Below are positions 8,440 through 16,310 of a DNA stretch of 64,000 nucleotides, piece after piece (within the stretch, counting starts at the first letter, position 1; every line of letters starts with the position of its first letter). The stretch comes from Gemmatimonadota bacterium (GTDB lineage Bacteria > Gemmatimonadota > Gemmatimonadetes > Longimicrobiales > Gaopeijiaceae), in contig JAJEBR010000128.1 of NCBI GenBank assembly GCA_022822445.1, positions 1-64,000 on the forward strand, given 5' to 3'. The position numbers and the translations under genes are program-made. The notes beneath the pieces are model-generated. The model had not been told where the DNA came from. It saw only the letters and a program-made list of their open reading frames with translations, and made no database searches.

Positions 8440-9009
8440 TCAATGCGGTCGGTACGCCGCCACCCGCGTCGGATCCGTCTCCAGGTACGGACCACCGATC
8501 AGGTCCACGCAGTCCGGCACGGCCGCGAACACGGCATCCAGACACTCGCGCACGGCCTTGGGCGAGCCCGGCAGGTTCACGATCAGCGTCGATCCCCGCA
8601 CCCCGGCCGTCTGACGCGACAGGACGGCCGTCGGCACGTGCGGGCGCGACACGGCCCGCATCGCTTCGCCGAACCCGGGCAGCTCCTTGTCCAGCACGGC
8701 GACGGTCGCCTCCGGGGTCACATCCCGGGGTGCCGGCCCGGTCCCGCCGGTGGTGATGACGAGGCAGCACCCGGCTTCATCCGCAAGTTCGACCAGCGTG
8801 CGCCGGACCAAGTCCACCTCGTCGGGGATCACCCGCGCGACCGCCTCCCACGGTGTCGACAGCACGTCGTCCAGGTACGCGCGCACCGCCGGCCCGCCCC
8901 TGTCCTCGTAGATGCCCCGGTAGGCGCGGTCCGACACGGACACGATGCCGACACGCGCCGGACGCGCGGAGGAGCGGTCCTCGGATGAGTTGCTGAGAGA
9001 ATCTGCCAT
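8440..9009 (-). CDS. mogA: Molybdopterin adenylyltransferase (MogA/MoaB family)
   Basis: The ATG at 9007-9009 gives 189 residues. The family core is clear: RVGIVSVSDRAYRGIYEDRGG, then LVITTGGTGPAPRDVTPEAT (the GGTG nucleotide/molybdopterin loop) and STLIVNLPGSPKAVRECLDAV. MogA-type enzymes adenylate molybdopterin before molybdenum insertion, and MoaB-type members do the same reaction, so the subfamily name is uncertain. The protein is cytoplasmic. No other molybdenum cofactor genes lie nearby. It is divergent from the MazG-like gene with 112 bp between them. Confidence 0.85.
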   Translation of the reverse strand: MADSLSNSSEDRSSARPARVGIVSVSDRAYRGIYEDRGGPAVRAYLDDVLSTPWEAVARVIPDEVDLVRRTLVELADEAGCCLVITTGGTGPAPRDVTPEATVAVLDKELPGFGEAMRAVSRPHVPTAVLSRQTAGVRGSTLIVNLPGSPKAVRECLDAVFAAVPDCVDLIGGPYLETDPTRVAAYRPH

Positions 9010-9121
9010 GTTCGACAATATGGGCCATTTTCGGCATTTTTCCACTGAGCCCGGCCGTAACCGGTGCGATCCGGCCGCAACTATCACGCCGCGGCCGTCA
9101 CCCCCACCGCACAACCAACCG

Positions 9122-9493
9122 ATGCCCGACAACACGCAATCCGACCCCGCCAGCAACCTGCTGCCTGCCAGCTACGCGGGCCTGCGCAAGCTCCTGGACG
9201 AGTTCCGCCGCTACCAGGAGGCCGCCTTCCCCGAGCGCCCGCCCAGGTTCTTCGCACTGGAACTCGCCGGCGAAACCGGCGAGCTTGCGAACCTGGAAAA
9301 GAAGACATGGAAGGGACGACAGGTGGCCGCGGAGGACTTCGAGGACGAATCCGCCGATGTCTGCATCGCCCTGCTCAACTACGCGAACAGCCGCGGGATC
9401 GACCTGGCGAGCGCCGTGGAGAAGAAGATGCGCCGAATCGACAGGATACGACTGGCCGAGCCGGAGCAGCCCGGCGAACCGGGAGACCGATGA
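9122..9493 (+). CDS. MazG-like nucleotide pyrophosphohydrolase
   Basis: The ATG at 9122 gives 123 residues. The core is FALELAGETGELANLEKKTWKGR followed by FEDESADVCIALLNYA, the two helices with ExxE and ExxD metal ligands of the all-alpha NTP pyrophosphatase (MazG/iMazG) superfamily. Such enzymes bind magnesium and split off pyrophosphate from (often noncanonical) NTPs. The gene end overlaps the folE2 start (ATGATG at 9490-9495 around the TGA), so the two are probably translated together. Coupling to a GTP-using enzyme may be meaningful, but that is speculation. Confidence 0.85.
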   Translation: MPDNTQSDPASNLLPASYAGLRKLLDEFRRYQEAAFPERPPRFFALELAGETGELANLEKKTWKGRQVAAEDFEDESADVCIALLNYANSRGIDLASAVEKKMRRIDRIRLAEPEQPGEPGDR

Positions 9494-10290
9494 TGGAATC
9501 CGTGGAGACACCTCCGCTCGCGGACGTGCAGGCCAACCCCGACGGCCGCAGGGTTCCGATCAGCAGGGTGGGCGTGAAGAACATCCGCTTTCCCATACGG
9601 GTCAGGGACCGGAGCCACGACGCGCAGCACACGGTCGGCACGATCGACATGTCGGTGGACCTGCCCCACCACTTCAAGGGGACGCACATGAGCCGCTTCA
9701 TGGAGATCCTCAACTCCCACGACGGAGTGATCTCCGGGGAGGCGCTGCCCGTGATCCTCCAGACCATGCGCGAGCGGCTGTCCGCCGAGACGGCCCACCT
9801 GCGCATCGCCTTCCCCTACTTCATGGCCAAGGAGGCCCCCGTCACCGGAGCGACGGGGCTGCTCTCCTACGACTGCGCCTTCGACGCATCCAGCGGGGTG
9901 GAGGACGACTTCGTGCTCACGGTCAACGTTCCCGTGACGACGCTCTGCCCCTGTTCGCGCGAGATCAGCGCGCGCGGGGCGCACAACCAGCGCAGCATGG
10001 TCACCGTCGAGGCGCGCTTCACGGGGGAGCTTTGGATCGAGGAGGTGGTCGCGCTGGTCGACGAATCGGCGTCCTGCGGCCTCTACCCGGTGCTGAAGCG
10101 CTCGGACGAGAAGTGGGTCACGGAGCGGGCCTACGACAATCCCCGCTTCGTGGAGGACCTGGTGCGGGAGATTACGCTCCGGCTGCGTTCAATGCCGCAG
10201 GTCACATGGTTCAGGGCGCACGTCGTGAACTTCGAGTCGATCCACGAGCACGACGCCTACGCGCAGGTGGAGGAGCCGCAGGCAGGGTAG
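9490..10290 (+). CDS. folE2: GTP cyclohydrolase IB, zinc-independent (FolE2)
   Basis: A protein of 266 residues (two adjacent ATGs at 9490 and 9493). The family motifs are VGVKNIRFPIRV, MSRFMEILNSHD and above all VTTLCPCSREISARGAHNQR, whose cysteine is the metal ligand of FolE2. The enzyme converts GTP to dihydroneopterin triphosphate, the first step of folate and queuosine-precursor synthesis. Unlike the zinc enzyme FolE it can use other divalent metals, and in many bacteria it is made under zinc limitation under Zur control. Here it lies among zinc-free ribosomal protein genes, in keeping with that role. It overlaps the MazG-like gene. Confidence 0.95.
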   Translation: MMESVETPPLADVQANPDGRRVPISRVGVKNIRFPIRVRDRSHDAQHTVGTIDMSVDLPHHFKGTHMSRFMEILNSHDGVISGEALPVILQTMRERLSAETAHLRIAFPYFMAKEAPVTGATGLLSYDCAFDASSGVEDDFVLTVNVPVTTLCPCSREISARGAHNQRSMVTVEARFTGELWIEEVVALVDESASCGLYPVLKRSDEKWVTERAYDNPRFVEDLVREITLRLRSMPQVTWFRAHVVNFESIHEHDAYAQVEEPQAG

Positions 10291-10390
10291 CGTCGTTGTC
10301 GGGCGGGGCGCGACGTGCTCCGCCAGGCCCGCGTTGCGTGCTCGCGAGGCGGAGTGCCGGCAGGGTGCGGCGGGAGGCCGTGGCCCCCGA

Positions 10391-10642
10391 TCAGTCGCGC
10401 GCGAGGCCGTATCGGCGCTGGAAGCGCTCGACGCGGCCCGCGCTGTCCAGGAGACGCTGGGTGCCCGTATAGAAGGGATGGGAGGAGGAGGAGATCTCGA
10501 GGGTGACGAGCGGGTATTCCTTGCCGTCTTCCCATTCCGTCGTGCGCTTGGTCTCGATCGTGGAGCGCGTCAGGAAGGCATAGCCGGTGGAGACGTCCTG
10601 GAAGACGACGGGCCTGTACCTGGGGTGGATGTCTTTCTTCAC
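10391..10642 (-). CDS. rpmE2: 50S ribosomal protein L31 type B (zinc-independent)
   Basis: The GTG at 10640-10642 gives 83 residues starting [16 protein letters not shown], with [18 protein letters not shown] and [25 protein letters not shown]. This is the long L31 type B, which has none of the zinc-binding cysteines of type A. L31 bridges the ribosomal subunits near L5. A longer in-frame start exists upstream, but the family begins at this lysine-rich segment and GGAAAAC lies in front of the GTG. The gene is divergent from L33-L28, with a 213-bp intergenic region that probably holds both promoters. No clear Zur palindrome was found in it by eye. Confidence 0.93.
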   Translation of the reverse strand: MKKDIHPRYRPVVFQDVSTGYAFLTRSTIETKRTTEWEDGKEYPLVTLEISSSSHPFYTGTQRLLDSAGRVERFQRRYGLARD

Positions 10643-10855
10643 TTTGCCGTTTTCCGTGTTTTTCGCCGCCGCCGGACTCGCCGCGCACTGCCGGCCAGGC
10701 GGCCAACGGGGACCATCAGAGGGGAGCACTAATCTTATTCCATCTGGACGTTCGCGGTCAACGGGCTATCTTATTTGGTTGCGTACGTCCCGGAGCATGC
10801 GTTCGGCCGAAGGGCCGGCGGAGGCCGGCGGGGCAGACATAACCGAGGAGAAGTC

Positions 10856-11026
10856 ATGGCGAAGAAGTCGGGCAAGGGTCCCCGCGTGACCATCAAGATG
10901 TCCAGCACCGAGAGTCCCTACCGCTTCACCACCACGAAGAACAAGCGGAACCACCCCCAGCGCCTCGAGCTGCGGCGGTACGATCCGGTCGTGCGCCGGC
11001 ACGTCCTCTTCAAGGAGGAGAAGTAA
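10856..11026 (+). CDS. rpmG: 50S ribosomal protein L33, zinc-independent type
   Basis: A protein of 56 residues ([20 protein letters not shown], then [20 protein letters not shown]). It has the L33 fold signature but no cysteines, so it is the C-minus form. The start is set by GAGGAG seven bases before the ATG. L33 lies near the E site of the large subunit. L28 follows after three bases, an arrangement common for rpmG-rpmB pairs. Confidence 0.95.
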   Translation: MAKKSGKGPRVTIKMSSTESPYRFTTTKNKRNHPQRLELRRYDPVVRRHVLFKEEK

Positions 11027-11029
11027 CCG

Positions 11030-11269
11030 ATGTCCCGCAAATGCGACATCACGGGGAAGCGGCCCCTCACCGGGAACAACGTCTCTCACGCTCACAACAA
11101 GACGAAGAAGCGGCAGCTGCCGAACCTGCAGACGAAGCGCATCTTCGTCCCGGAACTCGGCAAGTCGATCCGGGTCAAGGTCTCCACTTCCGCGCTGCGG
11201 TCGATCGACAAGGTGGGGTTGTCGGCATTCCTTCGGAAGAACGGCCTTTCTCTGAGCGACTTGACCTGA
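11030..11269 (+). CDS. rpmB: 50S ribosomal protein L28
   Basis: A protein of 79 residues (MSRKCDITGKRPLTGNNVSH, then KTKKRQLPNLQTKRIFVPE). It matches the L28 family, with one cysteine only, so it does not bind zinc through paired CxxC motifs. It is preceded by GGAGGAGAAGTAACCG. Its TGA at 11267-11269 overlaps a CTG that is the best-placed start for the next reading frame. Confidence 0.96.
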   Translation: MSRKCDITGKRPLTGNNVSHAHNKTKKRQLPNLQTKRIFVPELGKSIRVKVSTSALRSIDKVGLSAFLRKNGLSLSDLT

Positions 11270-13326
11270 CGCGGCACCGCCGAACCGCCGCCTCGGTCTT
11301 CCTCCCCCTCTGCGTCCTGCTTGCGGGCGCGGGCCCCGCATTCGGCCAGACCCTCGAGTTCGACGACCCCGTCACCCTCGCCCTCGTCCGCCTGGCCCGC
11401 GACTACCGGCAGCTTCCCACGTCCGACACTCCCTTCCCCACCTACAGGGCCACGGCCGAGGGGCACGTCTACTTCTTCCTCGACCGGGACGACGGAGGCG
11501 AGCCGATCCCGATGCGGGTCGATCAGGTGGTGGTCGACCTCTATCAGGACTCCGAGGGGCGGCGGCGCCAGGACATCCGCGGGCTGCGGAAGAAGCTGCT
11601 GCTGCCGATCCGCGAGTTCCGCTACTACATCGACCGCCTGACCGCGGTCCAGAACGGGTTCGGAGACCTCATCGAGATCGGGGAGGGGCTCGACGTCCGC
11701 GACGTCCCCCACCCGCTCGGCACCGCCGGGGAGTTGCACTACCACTACCGGATCGCAGACTCGGTCACCATCCGCCCGCAGGGGTTCACCGAGCCGATTC
11801 GCGTCCTGGAGGTCGAGGTGCGCCCCCGCCGGGAGCACCTGCCCGCCTTCGTGGGCAGCGTCTTCGTGGACGCGGCGAGCGGCGCCCTGGTGAGCCTGCG
11901 GTTCAGCTTCACGCCCGCGTCATACGTGGATCCGCGGGTGGACCGGGTGACGGTGCGGCTCGAGCACCTTCGCGTGGAGGGGGACTATTGGCTTCCCTAC
12001 CGGCAGGTGGTGGAAGTGCGGCGCGAGATGCCGGAGTTCGACCTTCCCGTCGGCTCGGTGATCCGCGCAACCCTCAGGGTCGCCGACTACGAATTCGATC
12101 CGGACCTGCCCCCCTGGCGCTTCCGCGGACCACCCGTGACTTCGGTCGCTTACGGGGCGGCGGACTCGACGATCTTCGAGGTCGGCCTGATGGAACGGAT
12201 GGCCGAGGAGGGTCTGTCTCCGGTCAGCCTGGAGCGGATCGAGGACGAGGCTCGGCAGACGGCGCGACAGCAGCTGGTGAGCGGACTGCCCCGGGTGCGC
12301 TTCTACACCGACCGCTTCTCGTCGCTGCTGCGGGCAAACCGGGCTGAGGGGTTACGCGTGGGGCTGGGCGCGTCGTACTCGCCCCGGCCAGCGCTGAAGC
12401 TGGACGGCCGCGCCGGCTTCGCGACCGCCAGCCGCACCGCCGGGGCCACGGTCCGCAGCCGCTGGACGACTGGCAGGGCGGCCGCGACCACGACCCTGGA
12501 GCTGTACGCCAGGCAGCTGCGCGACACCGGTCCACGCCCCGGCGCCTCAAGCGCCGTCAACACGCTGTCGACCCTCTTTCGCAACCTGGACTACACCGAT
12601 CCCCACTTCGCCACCGGCGTGCGGCTGGCGCTGGAGCGCCGGCTGGGAGAGTCGGCCAGCCTCGAGATCGGGGGAGCGATCGAGGAGCATGCGGGAGCCG
12701 CGGAGGCGTGGTCGGCCGGGTGGGGTCCGGACGCGCTGTTGCGGCCGTTGCGCGCCCCCGAGGAGGGGGTGTACGCGCGGGCGAGGGGGGCGCTGGTGAG
12801 GCAGTGGGGCGGGCTGGGGCGCTGGAGCGCGGAGGCGATGGTCGCCGGGACGGCGGGGCGGTGGGAGGGGGGCGGGAACGGGTCGCTGACGGCGCGGGTG
12901 GAGGGCCGGACCGCATCGGAGGACCTGGCCCGCCGCGGCCGGGTATCGGTCGAGGCGGGGGCCGCGTGGGGCCGGACGCCGCCGCAGCTGCTCTACCTGC
13001 TGGGGGGACGGGGGACGCTGCCGGGCCATGCGTACCGCGCCTGGGGCGGGAGCCGGTTCGTGCTGGCTCGCGGGGAGGGGGACTTTCAGATCGTGCCGGG
13101 GCGGGTGACGGGCCGCGTGCTCGGGGGGGCGGGGGCGGTGGGTGGGGCGTCCGCGTCGCTGCGCGAGGGGTGGGGGGTGGGGGGGTCGCCGGGCGTACAG
13201 GGGTACGTGGGCGCGGGGATCGCGCTGTTCCACGACCTCCTGAGGCTTGATGGCGCGTGGGGTGTCCCCGGCGGCACCCTGGAGGTGGTCTTCTCGGTGG
13301 ATCCGCGACTTTGGCCGTACCTTTAG
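11266..13326 (+). CDS. Outer-membrane beta-barrel protein, surface-antigen-like
   Basis: The frame encodes about 686 residues: a signal peptide (SVFLPLCVLLAGAGPAFGQ), a periplasmic region of about 300 residues (VYFFLDRDDGG, GSVFVDAASGALVSLRFSF, YWLPYRQVVEVRREMPEF) resembling outer-membrane lipoprotein/DUF5686-type domains, then alternating strands typical of a 16-strand barrel, including LLYLLGGRGTLPGHAYRAWGGSRF, close to the RGT/RGY loop motif of Omp85-like barrels, and the final DPRLWPYL. No ATG, GTG or TTG lies between the L28 stop and the signal peptide. A CTG at 11266 overlapping that TGA is the likely start, so translation may be coupled. Export or insertion function is inferred. Confidence 0.7.
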   Translation: MTRHRRTAASVFLPLCVLLAGAGPAFGQTLEFDDPVTLALVRLARDYRQLPTSDTPFPTYRATAEGHVYFFLDRDDGGEPIPMRVDQVVVDLYQDSEGRRRQDIRGLRKKLLLPIREFRYYIDRLTAVQNGFGDLIEIGEGLDVRDVPHPLGTAGELHYHYRIADSVTIRPQGFTEPIRVLEVEVRPRREHLPAFVGSVFVDAASGALVSLRFSFTPASYVDPRVDRVTVRLEHLRVEGDYWLPYRQVVEVRREMPEFDLPVGSVIRATLRVADYEFDPDLPPWRFRGPPVTSVAYGAADSTIFEVGLMERMAEEGLSPVSLERIEDEARQTARQQLVSGLPRVRFYTDRFSSLLRANRAEGLRVGLGASYSPRPALKLDGRAGFATASRTAGATVRSRWTTGRAAATTTLELYARQLRDTGPRPGASSAVNTLSTLFRNLDYTDPHFATGVRLALERRLGESASLEIGGAIEEHAGAAEAWSAGWGPDALLRPLRAPEEGVYARARGALVRQWGGLGRWSAEAMVAGTAGRWEGGGNGSLTARVEGRTASEDLARRGRVSVEAGAAWGRTPPQLLYLLGGRGTLPGHAYRAWGGSRFVLARGEGDFQIVPGRVTGRVLGGAGAVGGASASLREGWGVGGSPGVQGYVGAGIALFHDLLRLDGAWGVPGGTLEVVFSVDPRLWPYL

Positions 13327-13406
13327 CCGTGCGCGCCGGGGGCCGTCCACGGCGTTCACCCGGATTGGCCGCCCGGTCACCCTTTAGCCGTGCGCGCCGG
13401 GGGCCG
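13319..13406. repeat. Pair of direct 26-27-bp repeats after the barrel gene
   Basis: A 26-27-bp unit (CCTTTAGCCGTGCGCGCCGG plus GGGCCGT) occurs at about 13319-13345 and again at about 13380-13406. The first copy includes the last codons and stop of the barrel gene. Shorter pieces (GGGCCGT, GCGCCGGGGG) recur to 13465. This looks like slippage or local duplication of the gene end; it has no spacing or palindrome typical of CRISPR. Confidence 0.7.
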
Positions 13407-13486
13407 TGGGCACTGTGGGCGGCCGGCACTGTGGGCCGTGGGCGCCGGGGGCCGTCCGCGCCGGGGCGAAGGGGAACGCGGTGGGG

Positions 13487-13756
13487 ATGCGCGGCGACAC
13501 CCTGCTCTTCGCCATCGGGCCCGGCGACCCGGTCCTGTGGATCCCGCTCGGCCACGAACCGCTGGTCGAACGGCAGGCCATGGTCGGCGACCTGCGCCGC
13601 TCCCTGATCGTGGGCACTTCCGTCTTGGGGATCGGGAATCGGGCTGGCGGTGCGCTTTCCCGCACCACGGATTCCGGGATTCCGGTAGGCGGGACCGCCT
13701 GGGAACCACCCGGAGCTACGCGACCGCTTCCTCGTATGTGTAAAGGAAGTTGGTGA
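13487..13756 (+). CDS. Short ORF of unknown function, possible gene fragment
   Basis: The frame from the ATG at 13487 reads MRGDTLLFAIGPGDPVLWIP and then EPLVERQAMVGDLRRSLIVGT, composition and hydrophobic spacing that look like real protein, then drifts into Pro/Thr/Arg-rich sequence and stops at 13754-13756 inside the convergent gene at 13716-14621. Upstream is repetitive DNA. It may be the remains of a larger gene. No family recognised. Confidence 0.3.
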   Translation: MRGDTLLFAIGPGDPVLWIPLGHEPLVERQAMVGDLRRSLIVGTSVLGIGNRAGGALSRTTDSGIPVGGTAWEPPGATRPLPRMCKGSW

Positions 13757-14621
13757 AGCCCCGGTCGTAGTCGGACAGGCCGTTCTGCCCGGTCATCTTC
13801 ATGCGGGCGTCGTACAGGTCCTTCATGGCCCTGGTCACCGCGCCGGCCTGCTGATCCGGAGGCCGGAGGCGGCGGAAGTCCTCCAGCACGTCGCCCTCCA
13901 GCGGCGTCGCGTCCAGCAGTTCCCCGTAGCGCTCCGGATCGTCACCGTCCAGCACGCGCAGGGTGCGGTAGACCCGCTCGGCGAGGGCGGACTGGCGCAG
14001 CTGGGGATCCCGGGAGCCCGAGAGCGACAGGTACGCCAGCGCCTGGGCCTCCAGCTCCTTCAGGTATCCCTTCCGGTGGCTGAATTCGTGGGCCAGGATG
14101 TGCGGCTCGAAGATCCCGGTGGGCCGGAAGACGGCGATGTCGCCCGACAGGATGTCACAGCTTCCCGACGCGAAGGGCATCATGAAGCGGGCCAGGGTGA
14201 CGTTGCGGATCGCACTGCTTGTCTCCACCCGCTGGCCGGTGATCCCGGCCATGTAGGAGGTGAGGCGCTCATTCACGTCAGCCGCCAGGATGTCCCGTTT
14301 GCGCGTGACCGGCGAGTAGATGTCCATGAGCTCTTCCGAGAAGCGCTGAACGTCCGCGTGGCGCCTGGACTCGGGCATCTCCTCCATGTGCTGGACATCG
14401 GCCGAAAAGGTCTCGAGGAAGTCGATCTTCCGGACCCCGCGCCGACTGGCCCAGTCGCCAACCACACTGCCCAGGTAGACGCCTGCGGCAGCCAGCTGCA
14501 GGACGCGCCCCGGCAGCGTCGCGCCGATCAGCAGTCGCGACGCCAGCGGAGCCGCGAAGATGACGTCGGTGAGCGCGATCGGAGAGTAGGTCGCGCTATT
14601 GGGAATGCGTATGGTCTCCAT
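13716..14621 (-). CDS. HExxH zincin-like protein (DUF3810-like)
   Basis: A protein of 301 residues. Two hydrophobic stretches near the N-terminus (ALTDVIFAAPLASRLLIGA and VLQLAAAGVYLGSVVGDW) may anchor it in the membrane. The key site is HILAHEFSHRKGYLKELEAQALAYLSLSG: HEFSH is an HExxH zinc motif, with a glutamate 11 residues on (KELEAQ) placed as the third ligand. The layout resembles DUF3810, a family of uncharacterised membrane zincins. The stop lies at the end of a short fragment-like ORF on the other strand. It is divergent from the CoA transferase gene with 129 bp between. Substrate is unknown. Confidence 0.65.
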   Translation of the reverse strand: METIRIPNSATYSPIALTDVIFAAPLASRLLIGATLPGRVLQLAAAGVYLGSVVGDWASRRGVRKIDFLETFSADVQHMEEMPESRRHADVQRFSEELMDIYSPVTRKRDILAADVNERLTSYMAGITGQRVETSSAIRNVTLARFMMPFASGSCDILSGDIAVFRPTGIFEPHILAHEFSHRKGYLKELEAQALAYLSLSGSRDPQLRQSALAERVYRTLRVLDGDDPERYGELLDATPLEGDVLEDFRRLRPPDQQAGAVTRAMKDLYDARMKMTGQNGLSDYDRGFTNFLYTYEEAVA

Positions 14622-14750
14622 ACCTTATCCTATCTGTATCTGGATGAGTCCGCGCCCGCAACGGATGCATCGTGGCCGCATCGCGACCCGGTTGCGGCAG
14701 GAGGACGCCGTTCCGGGGGCTGCCAACCTTCAGGGGAAACTTGGTCCATC

Positions 14751-16055
14751 ATGTCCGTTCCGAACAGGGCGGAAGAGAGCTCGACCGCCGGGGCCGGCGA
14801 CGAAGCACGCAAGGGAGTCACGGAGCCGGAGGCCGGAGTCGAGCCGCCCATGCCAGCCGCCGGAGCGCAAGGCAGGGCCGAGCCGCCCATGCCAACCGCC
14901 GGAGCAGAGGCCGGGCCGCTTGCCGGGACCCGCGTGCTGGACTTCTCCCAGAACCTGGCGGGGCCCTTTGCCGCACAGATCCTCGGCGATCTCGGGGCGG
15001 ACGTGGTCAAGGTCGAGCCGCCGGGGGGCGACCCGGCGAGGGAGTGGGGACCGCCATTCGTGGGCGGGCAGAGCACCCTCTTCCAGGTCGTGAACCGGAA
15101 CAAGCGCAGCGTGGTCCTGGATCTGAAGGACCGGCGAGACCGCGACCGCGCGCTGCGGCTGGCGGCCGAGGCCGACGTCGTGATCCAGGCGCTGCGACAC
15201 GGCGCCGCCGACCGGCTGGGGATCGGACATGAACGGGTGAAGGGGGACAATCCGTCGGTGATCTACGTGTCGGTCACCGCCTACGGGGACGAGGGTCCGC
15301 TGCGGGACGAGCCCGGGTACGACCCGCTGATGCAGGCGCGCTCCGGGCTGATGGCGGTAACGGGCGATCCCGGGGGGAAACCGGCCCGGGTGGGGACCTC
15401 CATCGTGGACCTCGGCACCGGCATGTGGACGGCGATCGCCGTGATGGCCGCCCTCATGGAACGGCGGCGAACCGGACGCGGCTGTCATGTGACCACCTCG
15501 CTCCTCGATACCTCGCTTGCATGGATGTCTTATCACCTGACCGGCTACCTGGCGACCGGGATACTCCCCGAACCGATGGGATCCTCGATCGGCATGATCG
15601 CGCCCTACCAGGCGTTCCCCTGCACCGACGGATCGGTGATGATCGCCGCCGGCAACGACGACATCTTCCGCCGGCTGTGCGACGCGCTGGGGCTGGCTCT
15701 CGCCGGCCACCCCGACTACGCGGACAATGCTTCGCGGGTTGCAAACAGCGCGCGGCTGGCCCGGACGGTCGCCGAGCGAACGCGCGAGCACACGGTCCGG
15801 GACCTGCTGAAGCTCCTGAGCGACCACCGGGTCCCCGCGGCCCCCATCCAAACGGTGGCGTCGGCGCTGGAAGATCCCCAGACGGCCGCCACCGGCATGA
15901 TCCAGCCGTGCGACCACCCGCGGGCCGAGGGCTACGTGGACGTGCCGATGCCGGTGCGGTGGGATGGCCGGCGGCCGGCGCTGCGGCGCGTTCCTCCCGA
16001 TATCGGCGAGCACCAGGGTGAACTCTTCCCGGATGACGAAACCTTGTGGCCGTGA
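14751..16055 (+). CDS. Class III CoA transferase (CaiB/BaiF family)
   Basis: The ATG at 14751 gives 434 residues. The first 60 are an unusual low-complexity extension with a near-duplicate block (EPPMPAAGA and EPPMPTAGA). The enzyme proper begins at LAGTRVLDFSQNLAGPFAAQ, followed by LGDLGADVVKVEPPGGDPAR, VNRNKRSVVLDLK, YGDEGPLRDEPGYDP and SIVDLGTGMWTAIAV, whose aspartate matches the catalytic Asp of formyl-CoA transferase. The family moves CoA between carboxylic acids; the substrate cannot be deduced. There is no dehydrogenase or acyl-CoA ligase nearby. The start could also be closer to the core, because the extension is not conserved. Confidence 0.88.
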   Translation: MSVPNRAEESSTAGAGDEARKGVTEPEAGVEPPMPAAGAQGRAEPPMPTAGAEAGPLAGTRVLDFSQNLAGPFAAQILGDLGADVVKVEPPGGDPAREWGPPFVGGQSTLFQVVNRNKRSVVLDLKDRRDRDRALRLAAEADVVIQALRHGAADRLGIGHERVKGDNPSVIYVSVTAYGDEGPLRDEPGYDPLMQARSGLMAVTGDPGGKPARVGTSIVDLGTGMWTAIAVMAALMERRRTGRGCHVTTSLLDTSLAWMSYHLTGYLATGILPEPMGSSIGMIAPYQAFPCTDGSVMIAAGNDDIFRRLCDALGLALAGHPDYADNASRVANSARLARTVAERTREHTVRDLLKLLSDHRVPAAPIQTVASALEDPQTAATGMIQPCDHPRAEGYVDVPMPVRWDGRRPALRRVPPDIGEHQGELFPDDETLWP

Positions 16056-16310
16056 TGGTGGTAAGGTATGAATGGTCGGTCCCCAGGGGGTGGCCGGGAC
16101 GCTCGTGAGGCAACCCGAAGCGGCGCGCCGGACACCCGGGAAGCAAGGAAGACATGACAAATCGTAACGTGTTCATAACAGCGCAGAATGCCTGAGCGGG
16201 ACGGCCGGCACGGCGCCGACGCCCGAATGCGGCAGGGCCTTGTTCCATCCAATGCCAGGGCACGGAGCGGCAAGGCGCCGCAACGGGTGCGAACCGAACG
16301 GCGCGGCCTC

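Noticed and set aside
10643-10855. Search for a Zur box between L31B and L33
   Set aside because: The AT-richer pieces (AATCTTATT, TATCTTATTT) do not form a convincing palindrome by eye, so no site is annotated.
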